Assembly (NCBI GenBank): GCA_046759305.1
Contig: JBHIBY010000084.1
Location: forward strand, 1 to 9,517
From: JADFRG01 sp046759305
GTDB taxonomy: Bacteria; Chloroflexota; Anaerolineae; Anaerolineales; E44-bin32
Direction of reading: 5' to 3'
DNA: 9,517 bases
Below the pieces are notes generated by a model. It worked only from the letters and a program-made list of their open reading frames with translations. It was not told the origin of the DNA and did not search any database. Each line of letters opens with the position of its first letter. The stretch's first letter is position 1. Positions 1 to 6,265 of the stretch are shown one piece after another. The position numbers and the translations under genes were made by a program.

Positions 1-2134
1 CGCGCTCTTTCTCATCTGCCTTTAGGCGGCCGTGCAGCAACCCCAGACGATACGCTGGAAAGGCGCTCTTCTGTAGGCGCTCGTGCTCATCGACAGCCGC
101 TTTGGCCTGCACCTTCTCCGAGCCCTCCACGAGCGGATAAATGATGAAGGCTTGATGCCCGGCTTCAAGTTGTCCACGGACAAAGGTGTGCGCACGCGCC
201 CGCTCGATCGGGCGAAAGACGCGCGTTTCGACGGGTTTCCGGCCCGGCGGCATCTCGTCGATGACCGTGAGATCGAGATCACCGAAAATCGTTAGCGAGA
301 GCGAGCGTGGTATCGGAGTAGCGGTCATCACTATTAGGTTCGGATTCGTACCCTTGCTTCGCAACCTGGCCCGCTGGGATACTCCAAAACGATGCTGCTC
401 ATCAATTATCGCCAGTCCTAGATTGTCGAAGCCCACCGGATCCTCCAGCAATGCATGAGTGCCAACGATGGCCTGGATCTTTCCGCTCTCAAGGCCCTCT
501 CGGATTTCCGCTTTCTCCGCCTCCGGTGTCGCTCCCAACAGCAGGCGTATGCCTTCTGCTGGTAGGTCGGTCGAAGCGGGGAGTAGCTCGAGAAAGGTCG
601 CATAGTGCTGTTCCGCCAGAATGCTGGTAGGAGCCATGATGGCGGACTGCATTCCCTGGCTGGCGGTCATTCCGATGGCAGCCGCAGAAATCACCGTTTT
701 GCCGGATCCGACATCGCCTTGAATGAGCCGATTCATCGGGTTTGGCCGCTCCAGATCGGCGCGCACTTCCTTCAGCGCTTTTTGCTGTGAATCGGTCAAT
801 TGGTAGGGAAGCCCGCTGAGGAAGCGATCCATCCATTTCTCATCGACTCGAATCGGATCGATTTCCAGCTCCTGCCATCCGCTTTTCTGGCGCATGACGC
901 CGAGCTGTAGGAAGAACATTTCATTGAAAGCCAGCCGATGCTGTGCACGCTCGAGCAGATCCCAGCTGTCGGGAAAGTGGACTTGATGAAACGCCGTTCC
1001 GAATGGCATCAGACCCGATTCGGTCAGCAGAGACGGCGGGAGTGGATCGGCCACGCGGTCCGCATGGCTCTGAACCACCGAATTGATGACCCTGCGCAGC
1101 CACTTTGCTGTCACGCCCGCGGTTAGTGGGTAGACCGGAACGATGCGGTTGGTATGGACCTGCTTTTGCTCCAACGGTTCCCACTCGGGACCGTTCATCG
1201 TGAGCTTGCCTAAATACTGTTCGATTCCACCAGAGAGCACGACCGCTTTTCCCGGTTTGAGCCGGTTGGCAATCCAGGTCTGATTGAACCAGGTCACCCC
1301 TATGGATCCGGTACCGTCGCTGACAGTGGCCTCCACGAGTTTGAGCTTCCCCCCGCGAACGGGACGCACCGAAATCTCCTCCACCGTCCCGATGATCGTG
1401 ACTTCCTCGCCGAATTCCAATCGGTTGATGGTTTTCAGCTGCGAGTAATCGTCATAGCGTCGAGGGAGATGCCAGAGCAAATCCCCCAAAGTTTCGAGAC
1501 CGAGTTTCTTCAGTGTGTTAGCTGACTTCGGACCAATGCCTGGCACATCGGTCAGAGGGGAGTCGAGAGAGGCTGGATCCACTTCGCTTGGAGCAGCCTC
1601 AACTGTAGCCGTAGCAGGCTCACCCGGTGCAGCTTCTGGTGAGATTAGCCCTGACGCTTTGGGGGAAGCTTCTGCGCTCTCAGACGAAGGTTTGTCTATC
1701 GCGATATGCTCGGAGCTTTCTTCCACGACGCCTTGAATATCGGAGCTGATCCCTGCCGCGACCGCCTCGCCGACCGAACCAGCGCCTTTCTCTGCAGGGC
1801 TATCCTCGGCAGCCACCTCGCCACCGTTATCGGCTGCAGCTGCTTCGCTAGCAACCGTACCTTCCAGCGTAGTCGCTAGGTCGGAGTATTCCGCGCGCAG
1901 CCGGTTCCACAATCCACGCAGTGTTTCTTCTCGGGACTTGGCGGAAAGCCGGTGATAGTCACGCAGCCTGGCTTCCACAATGGAGATCAGTTCCGGTGCG
2001 ACGTCGGCGTTCCGGGCTTCTTCTTTCCAGGGGTCCAACATTCTGTCGAGCCCGCCGACGACCGCTCCGTTATCGTAGCCACGCTCTGTTTCCAATTTCA
2101 GGTAGTTGGTTAGCTTCTGAATCGCGGAGTTCAA
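1..2134 (-). CDS. recG: ATP-dependent DNA helicase RecG, 3' end beyond window
   Basis: RecG is a superfamily 2 helicase that reverses stalled forks and branch-migrates Holliday junctions. 711 codons are visible and the C-terminal part (helicase motifs V and VI, TRG) lies beyond the left edge. Seen in order: a charged helical N-terminal region (residues about 1-90), an Ala/Glu/Ser/Pro-rich linker of low complexity (about 91-193), a helix-hairpin-helix-like segment VPGIGPKSA (about 197-205) opening the wedge domain, Walker A GDVGSGKT (473-480, bases 695-718), VGTHALL, the DEQH box (578-581, bases 392-403), TATPIPR (604-610) and the conserved VIDEMPPGRKPV. The start is TTG at 2134, with GGAGG 11 nt upstream inside the end of the DegV-like gene; the first in-frame ATG, at residue 32, would cut into the N-terminal domain. 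The gene lies 4 nt after the DegV-like gene and is the last visible gene of the operon. The roughly 190-residue extension before the wedge domain is longer than in E. coli RecG and resembles that of Chloroflexota relatives (from memory). Confidence 0.96.
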   Translation of the reverse strand, partial: MNSAIQKLTNYLKLETERGYDNGAVVGGLDRMLDPWKEEARNADVAPELISIVEARLRDYHRLSAKSREETLRGLWNRLRAEYSDLATTLEGTVASEAAAADNGGEVAAEDSPAEKGAGSVGEAVAAGISSDIQGVVEESSEHIAIDKPSSESAEASPKASGLISPEAAPGEPATATVEAAPSEVDPASLDSPLTDVPGIGPKSANTLKKLGLETLGDLLWHLPRRYDDYSQLKTINRLEFGEEVTIIGTVEEISVRPVRGGKLKLVEATVSDGTGSIGVTWFNQTWIANRLKPGKAVVLSGGIEQYLGKLTMNGPEWEPLEQKQVHTNRIVPVYPLTAGVTAKWLRRVINSVVQSHADRVADPLPPSLLTESGLMPFGTAFHQVHFPDSWDLLERAQHRLAFNEMFFLQLGVMRQKSGWQELEIDPIRVDEKWMDRFLSGLPYQLTDSQQKALKEVRADLERPNPMNRLIQGDVGSGKTVISAAAIGMTASQGMQSAIMAPTSILAEQHYATFLELLPASTDLPAEGIRLLLGATPEAEKAEIREGLESGKIQAIVGTHALLEDPVGFDNLGLAIIDEQHRFGVSQRARLRSKGTNPNLIVMTATPIPRSLSLTIFGDLDLTVIDEMPPGRKPVETRVFRPIERARAHTFVRGQLEAGHQAFIIYPLVEGSEKVQAKAAVDEHERLQKSAFPAYRLGLLHGRLKADEKER

Positions 2135-2138
2135 AGCG

Positions 2139-2999
2139 TTATAGCGCCTCCTCTTCACTCTCAAGCATCACCAGTCCCAGTCCGTTGAGCCCAACGTAGG
2201 TGGCCATGGCGGGACCATAATTGACGTACCTGATCGACGTGTCAGGATACAGGGCTTCGAGTCGCTCGGCAACCGACAACGCCTCATCGTCTGGCTCTGG
2301 AGTGCTGTGAAGAATTCCCAGCTGCTCTATATCGGAGAACTCCGTAACGAACTCAATCAACTTTTCCTGAGCCCGAATCCGGGTGCGCACCTTCTCCATA
2401 GGTATCAGGCGACCGTGTTCGATCGTGAGGAATGGAAAAATATTGAGCATGTTGCCGAGGATTGCCTGCGACTGGCTGACCAGGCCGTTCCGTTCCAGAT
2501 AGGCTAGATCGTCGAGAAAGAAAACGGTGTACAGCCTCGGGATCACTCCACGCACTACGCGCACGACATCTTCAAGTGAGCTATCGGCATCTGCTGCGGC
2601 TGCCGCACGGCTGGCAAGGAGGCCAAGACCGGCAGATAGGCTGGTGGAGTCGATTACCTGGATATCACAACGACCGCGAAATCCCTCACTGGCTTTCATC
2701 GCATTCCGGAAGGAGTTGTTGATCCCTGCCGAGGTATGGATGGACACGATCTCATCGGTCTTGTTCTGAAGCTGAGAATAGACCTCAATCATCTGCTCGA
2801 CGCTAGGTGGATCTGCGTAGGTCTTTCCGGGATCGGACTCGAACTGATCCCGAACCTCGCTCAGTGGGAGGTCGGGGCGGTCTTCGACCGTTTGGTTTGC
2901 CAAATGTACGGTCGTAGGAGCCAGAGTGATCAGGTCGTGATGGTTGGCATTTGAGTCGAGAAAGCGGACGGAGCTATCCGTCACAATGTGGATCGTCAC
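2139..2999 (-). CDS. degV: DegV/FakB-family fatty-acid-binding protein
   Basis: DegV (EDD) family proteins bind one long-chain fatty acid. FakB members present it to the kinase FakA, which phosphorylates the carboxyl group to acyl-phosphate for PlsY or PlsX. The 286-aa length is normal. Family landmarks: N-terminal IVTDSS (5-10), SIHTSAG (86-92), VIDSTSLSAG (115-124), the LAYLERNG strand-turn (165-172), GRLIPMEKVRTR (196-207) and a C-terminal GPAMATYVGLNGLG (262-275). The C-terminal motif departs from the common H-x-G-P-G-x-x-G form: Tyr stands where His is usual, and LN replaces PG. The TSQPS-like segment reads ADPPS (62-66). There is no signal peptide or membrane segment, so the protein is cytosolic. 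The start is GTG at 2999, overlapping the FakA stop by 4 nt (GTGA), with no clear Shine-Dalgarno, which points to translational coupling. Lying directly beside fakA supports a FakB role, but ligand specificity cannot be read from sequence. Confidence 0.93.
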   Translation of the reverse strand: MTIHIVTDSSVRFLDSNANHHDLITLAPTTVHLANQTVEDRPDLPLSEVRDQFESDPGKTYADPPSVEQMIEVYSQLQNKTDEIVSIHTSAGINNSFRNAMKASEGFRGRCDIQVIDSTSLSAGLGLLASRAAAAADADSSLEDVVRVVRGVIPRLYTVFFLDDLAYLERNGLVSQSQAILGNMLNIFPFLTIEHGRLIPMEKVRTRIRAQEKLIEFVTEFSDIEQLGILHSTPEPDDEALSVAERLEALYPDTSIRYVNYGPAMATYVGLNGLGLVMLESEEEAL

Positions 3000-4666
3000 T
3001 CGATGGAAAAGATCAGGTCGTAGTGGGGTTGACCCCCGAATACGAGCTCAACTTCCTGTTTGGAGTAGCGTTCGGCGATCATTTTCGAAATTTCTTGCGC
3101 CTCCTGTTCGCTCAAATCTCCGCCCCAGTAAAGAGTAATCAGCTCGTAAGCGCTGGCCCCTGCGTCCTCCAGCGCTATCAAGGCGGCTTCAAGCAGTTCG
3201 TCGGTAGCGGCGACCAGATCATCATCCAGAATTGCGATGATCTGTCCCTCCATGCATGGGATCCCGTTGATTGTTGTGGTGCGAGTGGCCCTCGTCAACT
3301 CCGCAGTCTTGACCTCGCCCAGCGCGGCGTTCATCGAGTCGGCCGTCTCTTGCAAATCCCCGTTTGGGTCGAGGCAAAACATAGCCGCGATGCCTTGCGG
3401 CATCGAGCGAGTTGGCACAACCTGCACGTTCTTCTCACTCAACTTGGCTGCCTGCTGAGCAGCCATGATGACATTCTTATTGTTCGGGAGCACCACGATT
3501 TCCTCGGTGGGTAATCCTTCCACCGCCGAGAGGATTTCCTCCGCGCTCGGATTCATCGTCTGGCCGCCTTCAATGATGGCTCCTGCGCCCATGTCGGCCA
3601 GAACTTTCGCTATTCCTGTTCCCGAGGCCACAGCAACTACCGCAACCTGCCCTTCGCTGACTTCGGCCAGCTCGATTTCTGTGCTACCTTCGATTTGAGC
3701 TATCTGATCCATCAGGTTTTCAATGGCTACGTTGGTGACGGTGCCCATTTGTTTGGTGTAGTCGATAGGATCGTATTCGCTTTTGTCAGGGACGTGGATG
3801 TGCATCCGCACCAGTTCGTCGCCCTCAGCGATCTGAAGCGAGGTCCCCATCTCAGCCAATCCGGCGGTGAATGCGCTCAGCTCGAAATCTCCGCTCGGTC
3901 GAAAATCGACTACCACCTCCCAGTCCTGTCCTTCCTCAATATCATCACCCACCAGTTCCATGAGATGTGGATCGACATCAATGATTATCGATGGGGTATC
4001 TAAATCCAACCCGGTCGCGGAACGCAGCATACCTTCCAGGATGAAGAACAGCCCCTTTCCGCCTGCATCTACGACACCTGCTTTGGCGAGCACGTCCAAC
4101 AGGTTTGGGGTGTTTTCCACTGCCGCATCAGCCGCCTCAACCACTCGGTCTAGAATATCCAGATTCGAAACCGCACCGTTCTGCAGCGCCTCCTCAGCAG
4201 CAGCAGCCACTTCCTTTGATACCGTCAAGATAGTGCCTTCTACGGGTTGGCCGACCCCCCGATAGGCAGTGTCACGCGCTGCAGCCAATCCAGCTACAAA
4301 TGCGGGAGCTTCCATTTCATCTACCCCATTCAATTCACGAGCAAAGCCCCGCCACAGCTGGGACAGAATCACACCTGAGTTGCCCCTTGCCCCCATTTGA
4401 GCCCCGTGGGCTAAAGCCTGTAAGGCCTGCCCGATGGACCGTCCTCCGACGGCTTCCACTTCCTTCCAGGCGGCCTCCATCGTGAGCAGCATGTTGGTGC
4501 CTGTATCACCATCCGGGATGGGATACACGTTGAGCGCGTTGACCGTCTCGTGGTTGGTTCGCAGCCAGGTCATACCAGCTTCGGTCAATTGCAGCAGCAT
4601 ACGCGCATCAACGTAGCGATAGCGCTGCGCAAGCCGGTCCCAGGTGCGTGTGCCTTGCTCGATCAT
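2996..4666 (-). CDS. fakA: FakA-type fatty acid kinase (DAK2 domain protein)
   Basis: FakA is the ATP-dependent kinase of the FakA/FakB system. It phosphorylates a fatty acid held by FakB, giving acyl-phosphate for membrane phospholipid synthesis. The 556-aa length is typical. The N-terminal DhaL-like kinase domain (about 20-215) carries NVYPIPDGDTGTNM (46-59, with the metal-binding aspartates), GARGNSGVILSQ (92-103), EGTILTV (143-149) and DAGGKGLF (200-207). The middle domain keeps the HxH pair in MHIHVPD (His289, His291). The C-terminal EDD-like domain has PNNKNV (394-399) and RSMPQGIAAMF (420-430). In the middle domain I do not find the YCTE-type motif with Cys seen in S. aureus FakA; the aligned stretch reads DWEVVVDF (248-255). 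The ATG directly follows the TAA of the Asp23-like gene with no spacer, and the end overlaps the DegV-like gene by 4 nt. The protein is cytosolic. Confidence 0.96.
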   Translation of the reverse strand: MIEQGTRTWDRLAQRYRYVDARMLLQLTEAGMTWLRTNHETVNALNVYPIPDGDTGTNMLLTMEAAWKEVEAVGGRSIGQALQALAHGAQMGARGNSGVILSQLWRGFARELNGVDEMEAPAFVAGLAAARDTAYRGVGQPVEGTILTVSKEVAAAAEEALQNGAVSNLDILDRVVEAADAAVENTPNLLDVLAKAGVVDAGGKGLFFILEGMLRSATGLDLDTPSIIIDVDPHLMELVGDDIEEGQDWEVVVDFRPSGDFELSAFTAGLAEMGTSLQIAEGDELVRMHIHVPDKSEYDPIDYTKQMGTVTNVAIENLMDQIAQIEGSTEIELAEVSEGQVAVVAVASGTGIAKVLADMGAGAIIEGGQTMNPSAEEILSAVEGLPTEEIVVLPNNKNVIMAAQQAAKLSEKNVQVVPTRSMPQGIAAMFCLDPNGDLQETADSMNAALGEVKTAELTRATRTTTINGIPCMEGQIIAILDDDLVAATDELLEAALIALEDAGASAYELITLYWGGDLSEQEAQEISKMIAERYSKQEVELVFGGQPHYDLIFSIE

Positions 4667-5023
4667 TTACTCGGGATCGCTGACCCTCAGATCCTGAACG
4701 TGCACGTTGACTGCCACTACCGGAAGACCGATGGATTTCTCAACTTGATACTGCACTGTATTTGCGACGCTTGTCGAAACGCTCGCAATGCGGGTGCCGT
4801 ACTCGATGATGATGTAGAGATCCACCGTAATCTCACCGTCCTCGATCGAGACGTCGACCCCATGGCGAGCATCGCGTGCGATGGCGTTGGCCAGCCCATC
4901 CATGATGTTCTTGGAGGCCATGCCTACAATGCCGTAGGAGGTCAATGCTGCCCTGGCCGCAACGGAGGCGATGGCGTTTGGGGAGATCGTTATGGATCCG
5001 TGTTTGTTATTCTTCATTCCCAT
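4667..5023 (-). CDS. Asp23/Gls24 family protein
   Basis: This 118-aa protein belongs to the Asp23/Gls24 (DUF322, YloU) family. In Firmicutes some members are alkaline-shock or envelope-stress proteins, but the molecular role of short YloU-type members is poorly defined. Family signs are an N-terminal GSITISPNAIASVAARAA segment, YGIVGMASKN (30-39), the central VDVSIEDGEITVDLYIIIEYG strand pair and the C-terminal VVAVNVHVQDLRV. It has no signal peptide or transmembrane segment. It is the first gene of the operon, and its TAA is immediately followed by the ATG of fakA. The start chosen is ATG at 5023; an in-frame ATG two codons later (5017) would work as well, and neither has a strong Shine-Dalgarno. 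The asp23-fakA pairing is one of the most widely conserved neighbourhoods of this family, which suggests a role tied to membrane lipids or the envelope. That role is an inference. Confidence 0.94.
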   Translation of the reverse strand: MGMKNNKHGSITISPNAIASVAARAALTSYGIVGMASKNIMDGLANAIARDARHGVDVSIEDGEITVDLYIIIEYGTRIASVSTSVANTVQYQVEKSIGLPVVAVNVHVQDLRVSDPE

Positions 5024-5093
5024 TCATTTCTCGGACGCCCGGACCTTCTATGGTAATATTGCGCCCGCACTCGCTAAGTGAAGAAAAGCCAAA
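5024..5093. promoter_or_regulatory. Divergent promoter region between the asp23 operon and rpmB
   Basis: Only 70 bp separate the two divergent starts, so both promoters must lie here or within the flanking genes. For rpmB, TAATAT (5054-5059) is a good -10 candidate, but no convincing -35 stands at 17 bp. For the minus-strand operon, TTCACT and TATTAC (reverse complement of roughly 5078-5053) are spaced by 18 bp. The two candidate -10 boxes overlap, so the two transcription units may compete for polymerase. This is assigned by eye and is tentative. Confidence 0.4.
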
Positions 5094-5273
5094 ATGGCAC
5101 ACTGTCAAAACTGCGGCAAGACAACATCATTTGGTCAGAGCCGCAGTTTCTCAATGAAAGCCACCAAAAGGAAGTTTAAACCAAACTTGCAAAGGGTTCG
5201 CGTCTTAGAGCACGGAAGATTGGTGCGAAAAACGCTCTGCACCAAGTGCATCAAGCGCCTTTCAATGCCTTGA
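5094..5273 (+). CDS. rpmB: 50S ribosomal protein L28
   Basis: This 59-aa basic protein is bacterial ribosomal protein L28 (bL28) of the large subunit. It starts MAHCQNCGKTTSFGQSRSFS and continues with KATKRKFKPNLQ, the conserved L28 core (usually KTKRRWKPNLQ), followed by RVRVLEHGRLVRKTLCTKCI. It is the zinc-binding (C+) form, with CxxC pairs at Cys4/Cys7 and Cys49/Cys52. The ATG at 5094 gives the normal N-terminus; the Shine-Dalgarno is weak (GTGAAG about 8 nt upstream). The gene is monocistronic: it diverges from asp23, converges with rpe, and has a terminator 29 nt after its stop. The position between rpe and asp23/fakA matches the Bacillus arrangement. Confidence 0.96.
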   Translation: MAHCQNCGKTTSFGQSRSFSMKATKRKFKPNLQRVRVLEHGRLVRKTLCTKCIKRLSMP

Positions 5274-5301
5274 GGCGTCGATTTACGCAGGGAAAGAACT
5301 C

Positions 5302-5329
5302 AACCGCCGATCGGCGGTTTTTTGTTTTT
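5302..5329 (+). terminator. Intrinsic terminator of rpmB
   Basis: AACCGCCGATCGGCGGTT (5302-5319) is a perfect palindrome that folds into a GC-rich hairpin. It runs straight into a T-rich tail, TTTTTTGTTTTT, on the plus strand. It lies in the 75-bp gap between convergent rpmB and rpe. On the minus strand the hairpin is followed only by TTGAGTTCTTT, so termination of rpe there would be weaker. Confidence 0.93.
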
Positions 5330-5348
5330 GCTATCCCGTTTCTTCGTA

Positions 5349-6035
5349 TCAAGTCCCGTGCGCGTCCAAAGAATCGAGTGAGTTACGGATGGACTCAATT
5401 CCAGCCGCGATTCCCTGCTCATGGCCGAATATCGCGCTGGCTGAAACGAACACCTCCGCTCCGGCTTGCGCTGCAAGGGGCGCAGTTACAGCGTCAATGC
5501 CCCCGTCCACCTGGATCAACGCCTGCATCCGGTTGCCTAATTTCAAATCCCGAAGCTTCTCGACCTCTTGCAGTGGCTCCGGCATGAAAGATTGCCCGGA
5601 GAAACCAGGTTTCACCGTCATCACGAGCATGAGATCAATACGATCGAGTACTTCCAGGGCTCGATCGGCCGGTGTACCGGGGCTGATCGCCACTCCCGTT
5701 CGCACGCCGAGGCCTTGAATAGCGCTCACGATCTGTGCCAGGTCTTCAACCGCTTCCGCGTGCACCGAGAGCGAATCGGCGCCGGCCTTCACAAAGTCTT
5801 CGAGATAGCGCTGAGGATTCTCGATCATCAAATGCACGTCGAGCGGCAAGCTGGTCGCCTGCCGCATCGCCTGCACCACCACAGGTCCCATGGTGATGTT
5901 GGGCACGAAGTGGCCATCCATCACGTCGACGTGGATCCAATCCGCGCCAGATTGCTCGGCGACTTGAATAGCGTCTTCTAGGTGCAGGAAATCGGCTGAC
6001 AGGATCGAGGGGGCTAGAATGAATCCTTTCGCCAT
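5349..6035 (-). CDS. rpe: Ribulose-phosphate 3-epimerase
   Basis: Rpe interconverts D-ribulose 5-phosphate and D-xylulose 5-phosphate in the pentose phosphate pathway (and the Calvin cycle where present). It is a metal-dependent TIM barrel in the cytosol. From ATG 6035 the product is 228 aa, a normal length. Conserved elements: LAPSILSADF (7-16, substrate-binding Ser10 and the Asp15 region), HVDVMDGHFVPN (35-46, metal ligands His35 and Asp37), DVHLM (66-70, His68 ligand), VKPGFSGQSF (141-150, phosphate loop) and QVDGG (175-179, catalytic Asp177). The reading frame is open up to TTG 6071 and also contains ATG 6047. I chose 6035 because the family begins a few residues before the APSILSADF strand; none of the starts has an ideal Shine-Dalgarno. 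It is convergent with rpmB and divergent from the histidine kinase gene. Confidence 0.96.
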   Translation of the reverse strand: MAKGFILAPSILSADFLHLEDAIQVAEQSGADWIHVDVMDGHFVPNITMGPVVVQAMRQATSLPLDVHLMIENPQRYLEDFVKAGADSLSVHAEAVEDLAQIVSAIQGLGVRTGVAISPGTPADRALEVLDRIDLMLVMTVKPGFSGQSFMPEPLQEVEKLRDLKLGNRMQALIQVDGGIDAVTAPLAAQAGAEVFVSASAIFGHEQGIAAGIESIRNSLDSLDAHGT

Positions 6036-6064
6036 TCCGGCAATCATACCTTTCGCAGAATCGG

Positions 6065-6096
6065 TTGACAAGCAGAGCAGCGATTTAAGCTAAACT
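6065..6096 (+). promoter_or_regulatory. Candidate promoter for the histidine kinase gene
   Basis: A perfect TTGACA -35 box (6065-6070) is followed after 20 bp by TAAACT (6091-6096), which matches the -10 consensus at four positions. The spacing is longer than the usual 16-18 bp, so the pairing is doubtful although the -35 box is striking. It interleaves with the opposing candidate rpe promoter. Confidence 0.33.
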
Positions 6097-6111
6097 CGGT
6101 CTGTAGGGCAA
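6083..6111 (-). promoter_or_regulatory. Candidate promoter for rpe
   Basis: On the minus strand TTGCCC (6111-6106) and TTAAAT (6088-6083) are separated by exactly 17 bp, each matching sigma-70-type consensus at four of six positions. Transcription would begin near 6076 and give rpe a leader of about 40 nt. Assigned by eye and unproven. Confidence 0.33.
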
Positions 6112-6265
6112 CTGTAAGGGGGGTAGGGGGCAAATTTACTGATACTGTAGTTTGGGGTGTGCCTCGGCCAGAGGTTATGTGATTCTGGTCGAATTCCTGC
6201 AATGAATACGGTGGTCTCTTGATTCTTACAGGGCAAGAGAACAAGCTGAAGAGAGGGAATGCTAG
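6097..6265 (+). other. Long untranslated leader of the kinase gene, with hairpin and repeats
   Basis: No gene is seen in this interval. If transcription starts near 6103 the leader is about 160 nt. It contains three CTGTA repeats (6101, 6112 and 6145), two G-runs (GGGGGGTAGGGGG, from 6118) and a possible hairpin GGCCAGA...TCTGGTC (6166-6190, 7-bp stem with one G-U pair, 11-nt loop). It matches no riboswitch I can name. Confidence 0.3.

Noticed and set aside
489..836. 115-aa minus-strand ORF within recG
   Set aside because: It lies in another frame of the recG strand; the recG frame carries Walker A and the DEQH motif through the same bases.
2951..3514. 187-aa plus-strand ORF opposite the end of fakA
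   Set aside because: Antisense to a strongly conserved kinase gene, with Cys/His/Ser-rich composition; explained as a shadow frame.
6036..6071. TTG at 6071 as the rpe start
   Set aside because: It would add 12 unconserved residues, has no Shine-Dalgarno, and lies only about 5 nt from the inferred transcription start.
6118..6160. G-runs suggesting a G-quadruplex
   Set aside because: Only two adjacent long G-runs; the third and fourth runs need long loops, so a stable quadruplex is doubtful.
6044..6244. 66-aa minus-strand ORF in the rpe/kinase intergenic region
   Set aside because: No ribosome-binding site, no conserved features, and it covers the likely divergent promoters and overlaps the rpe start.
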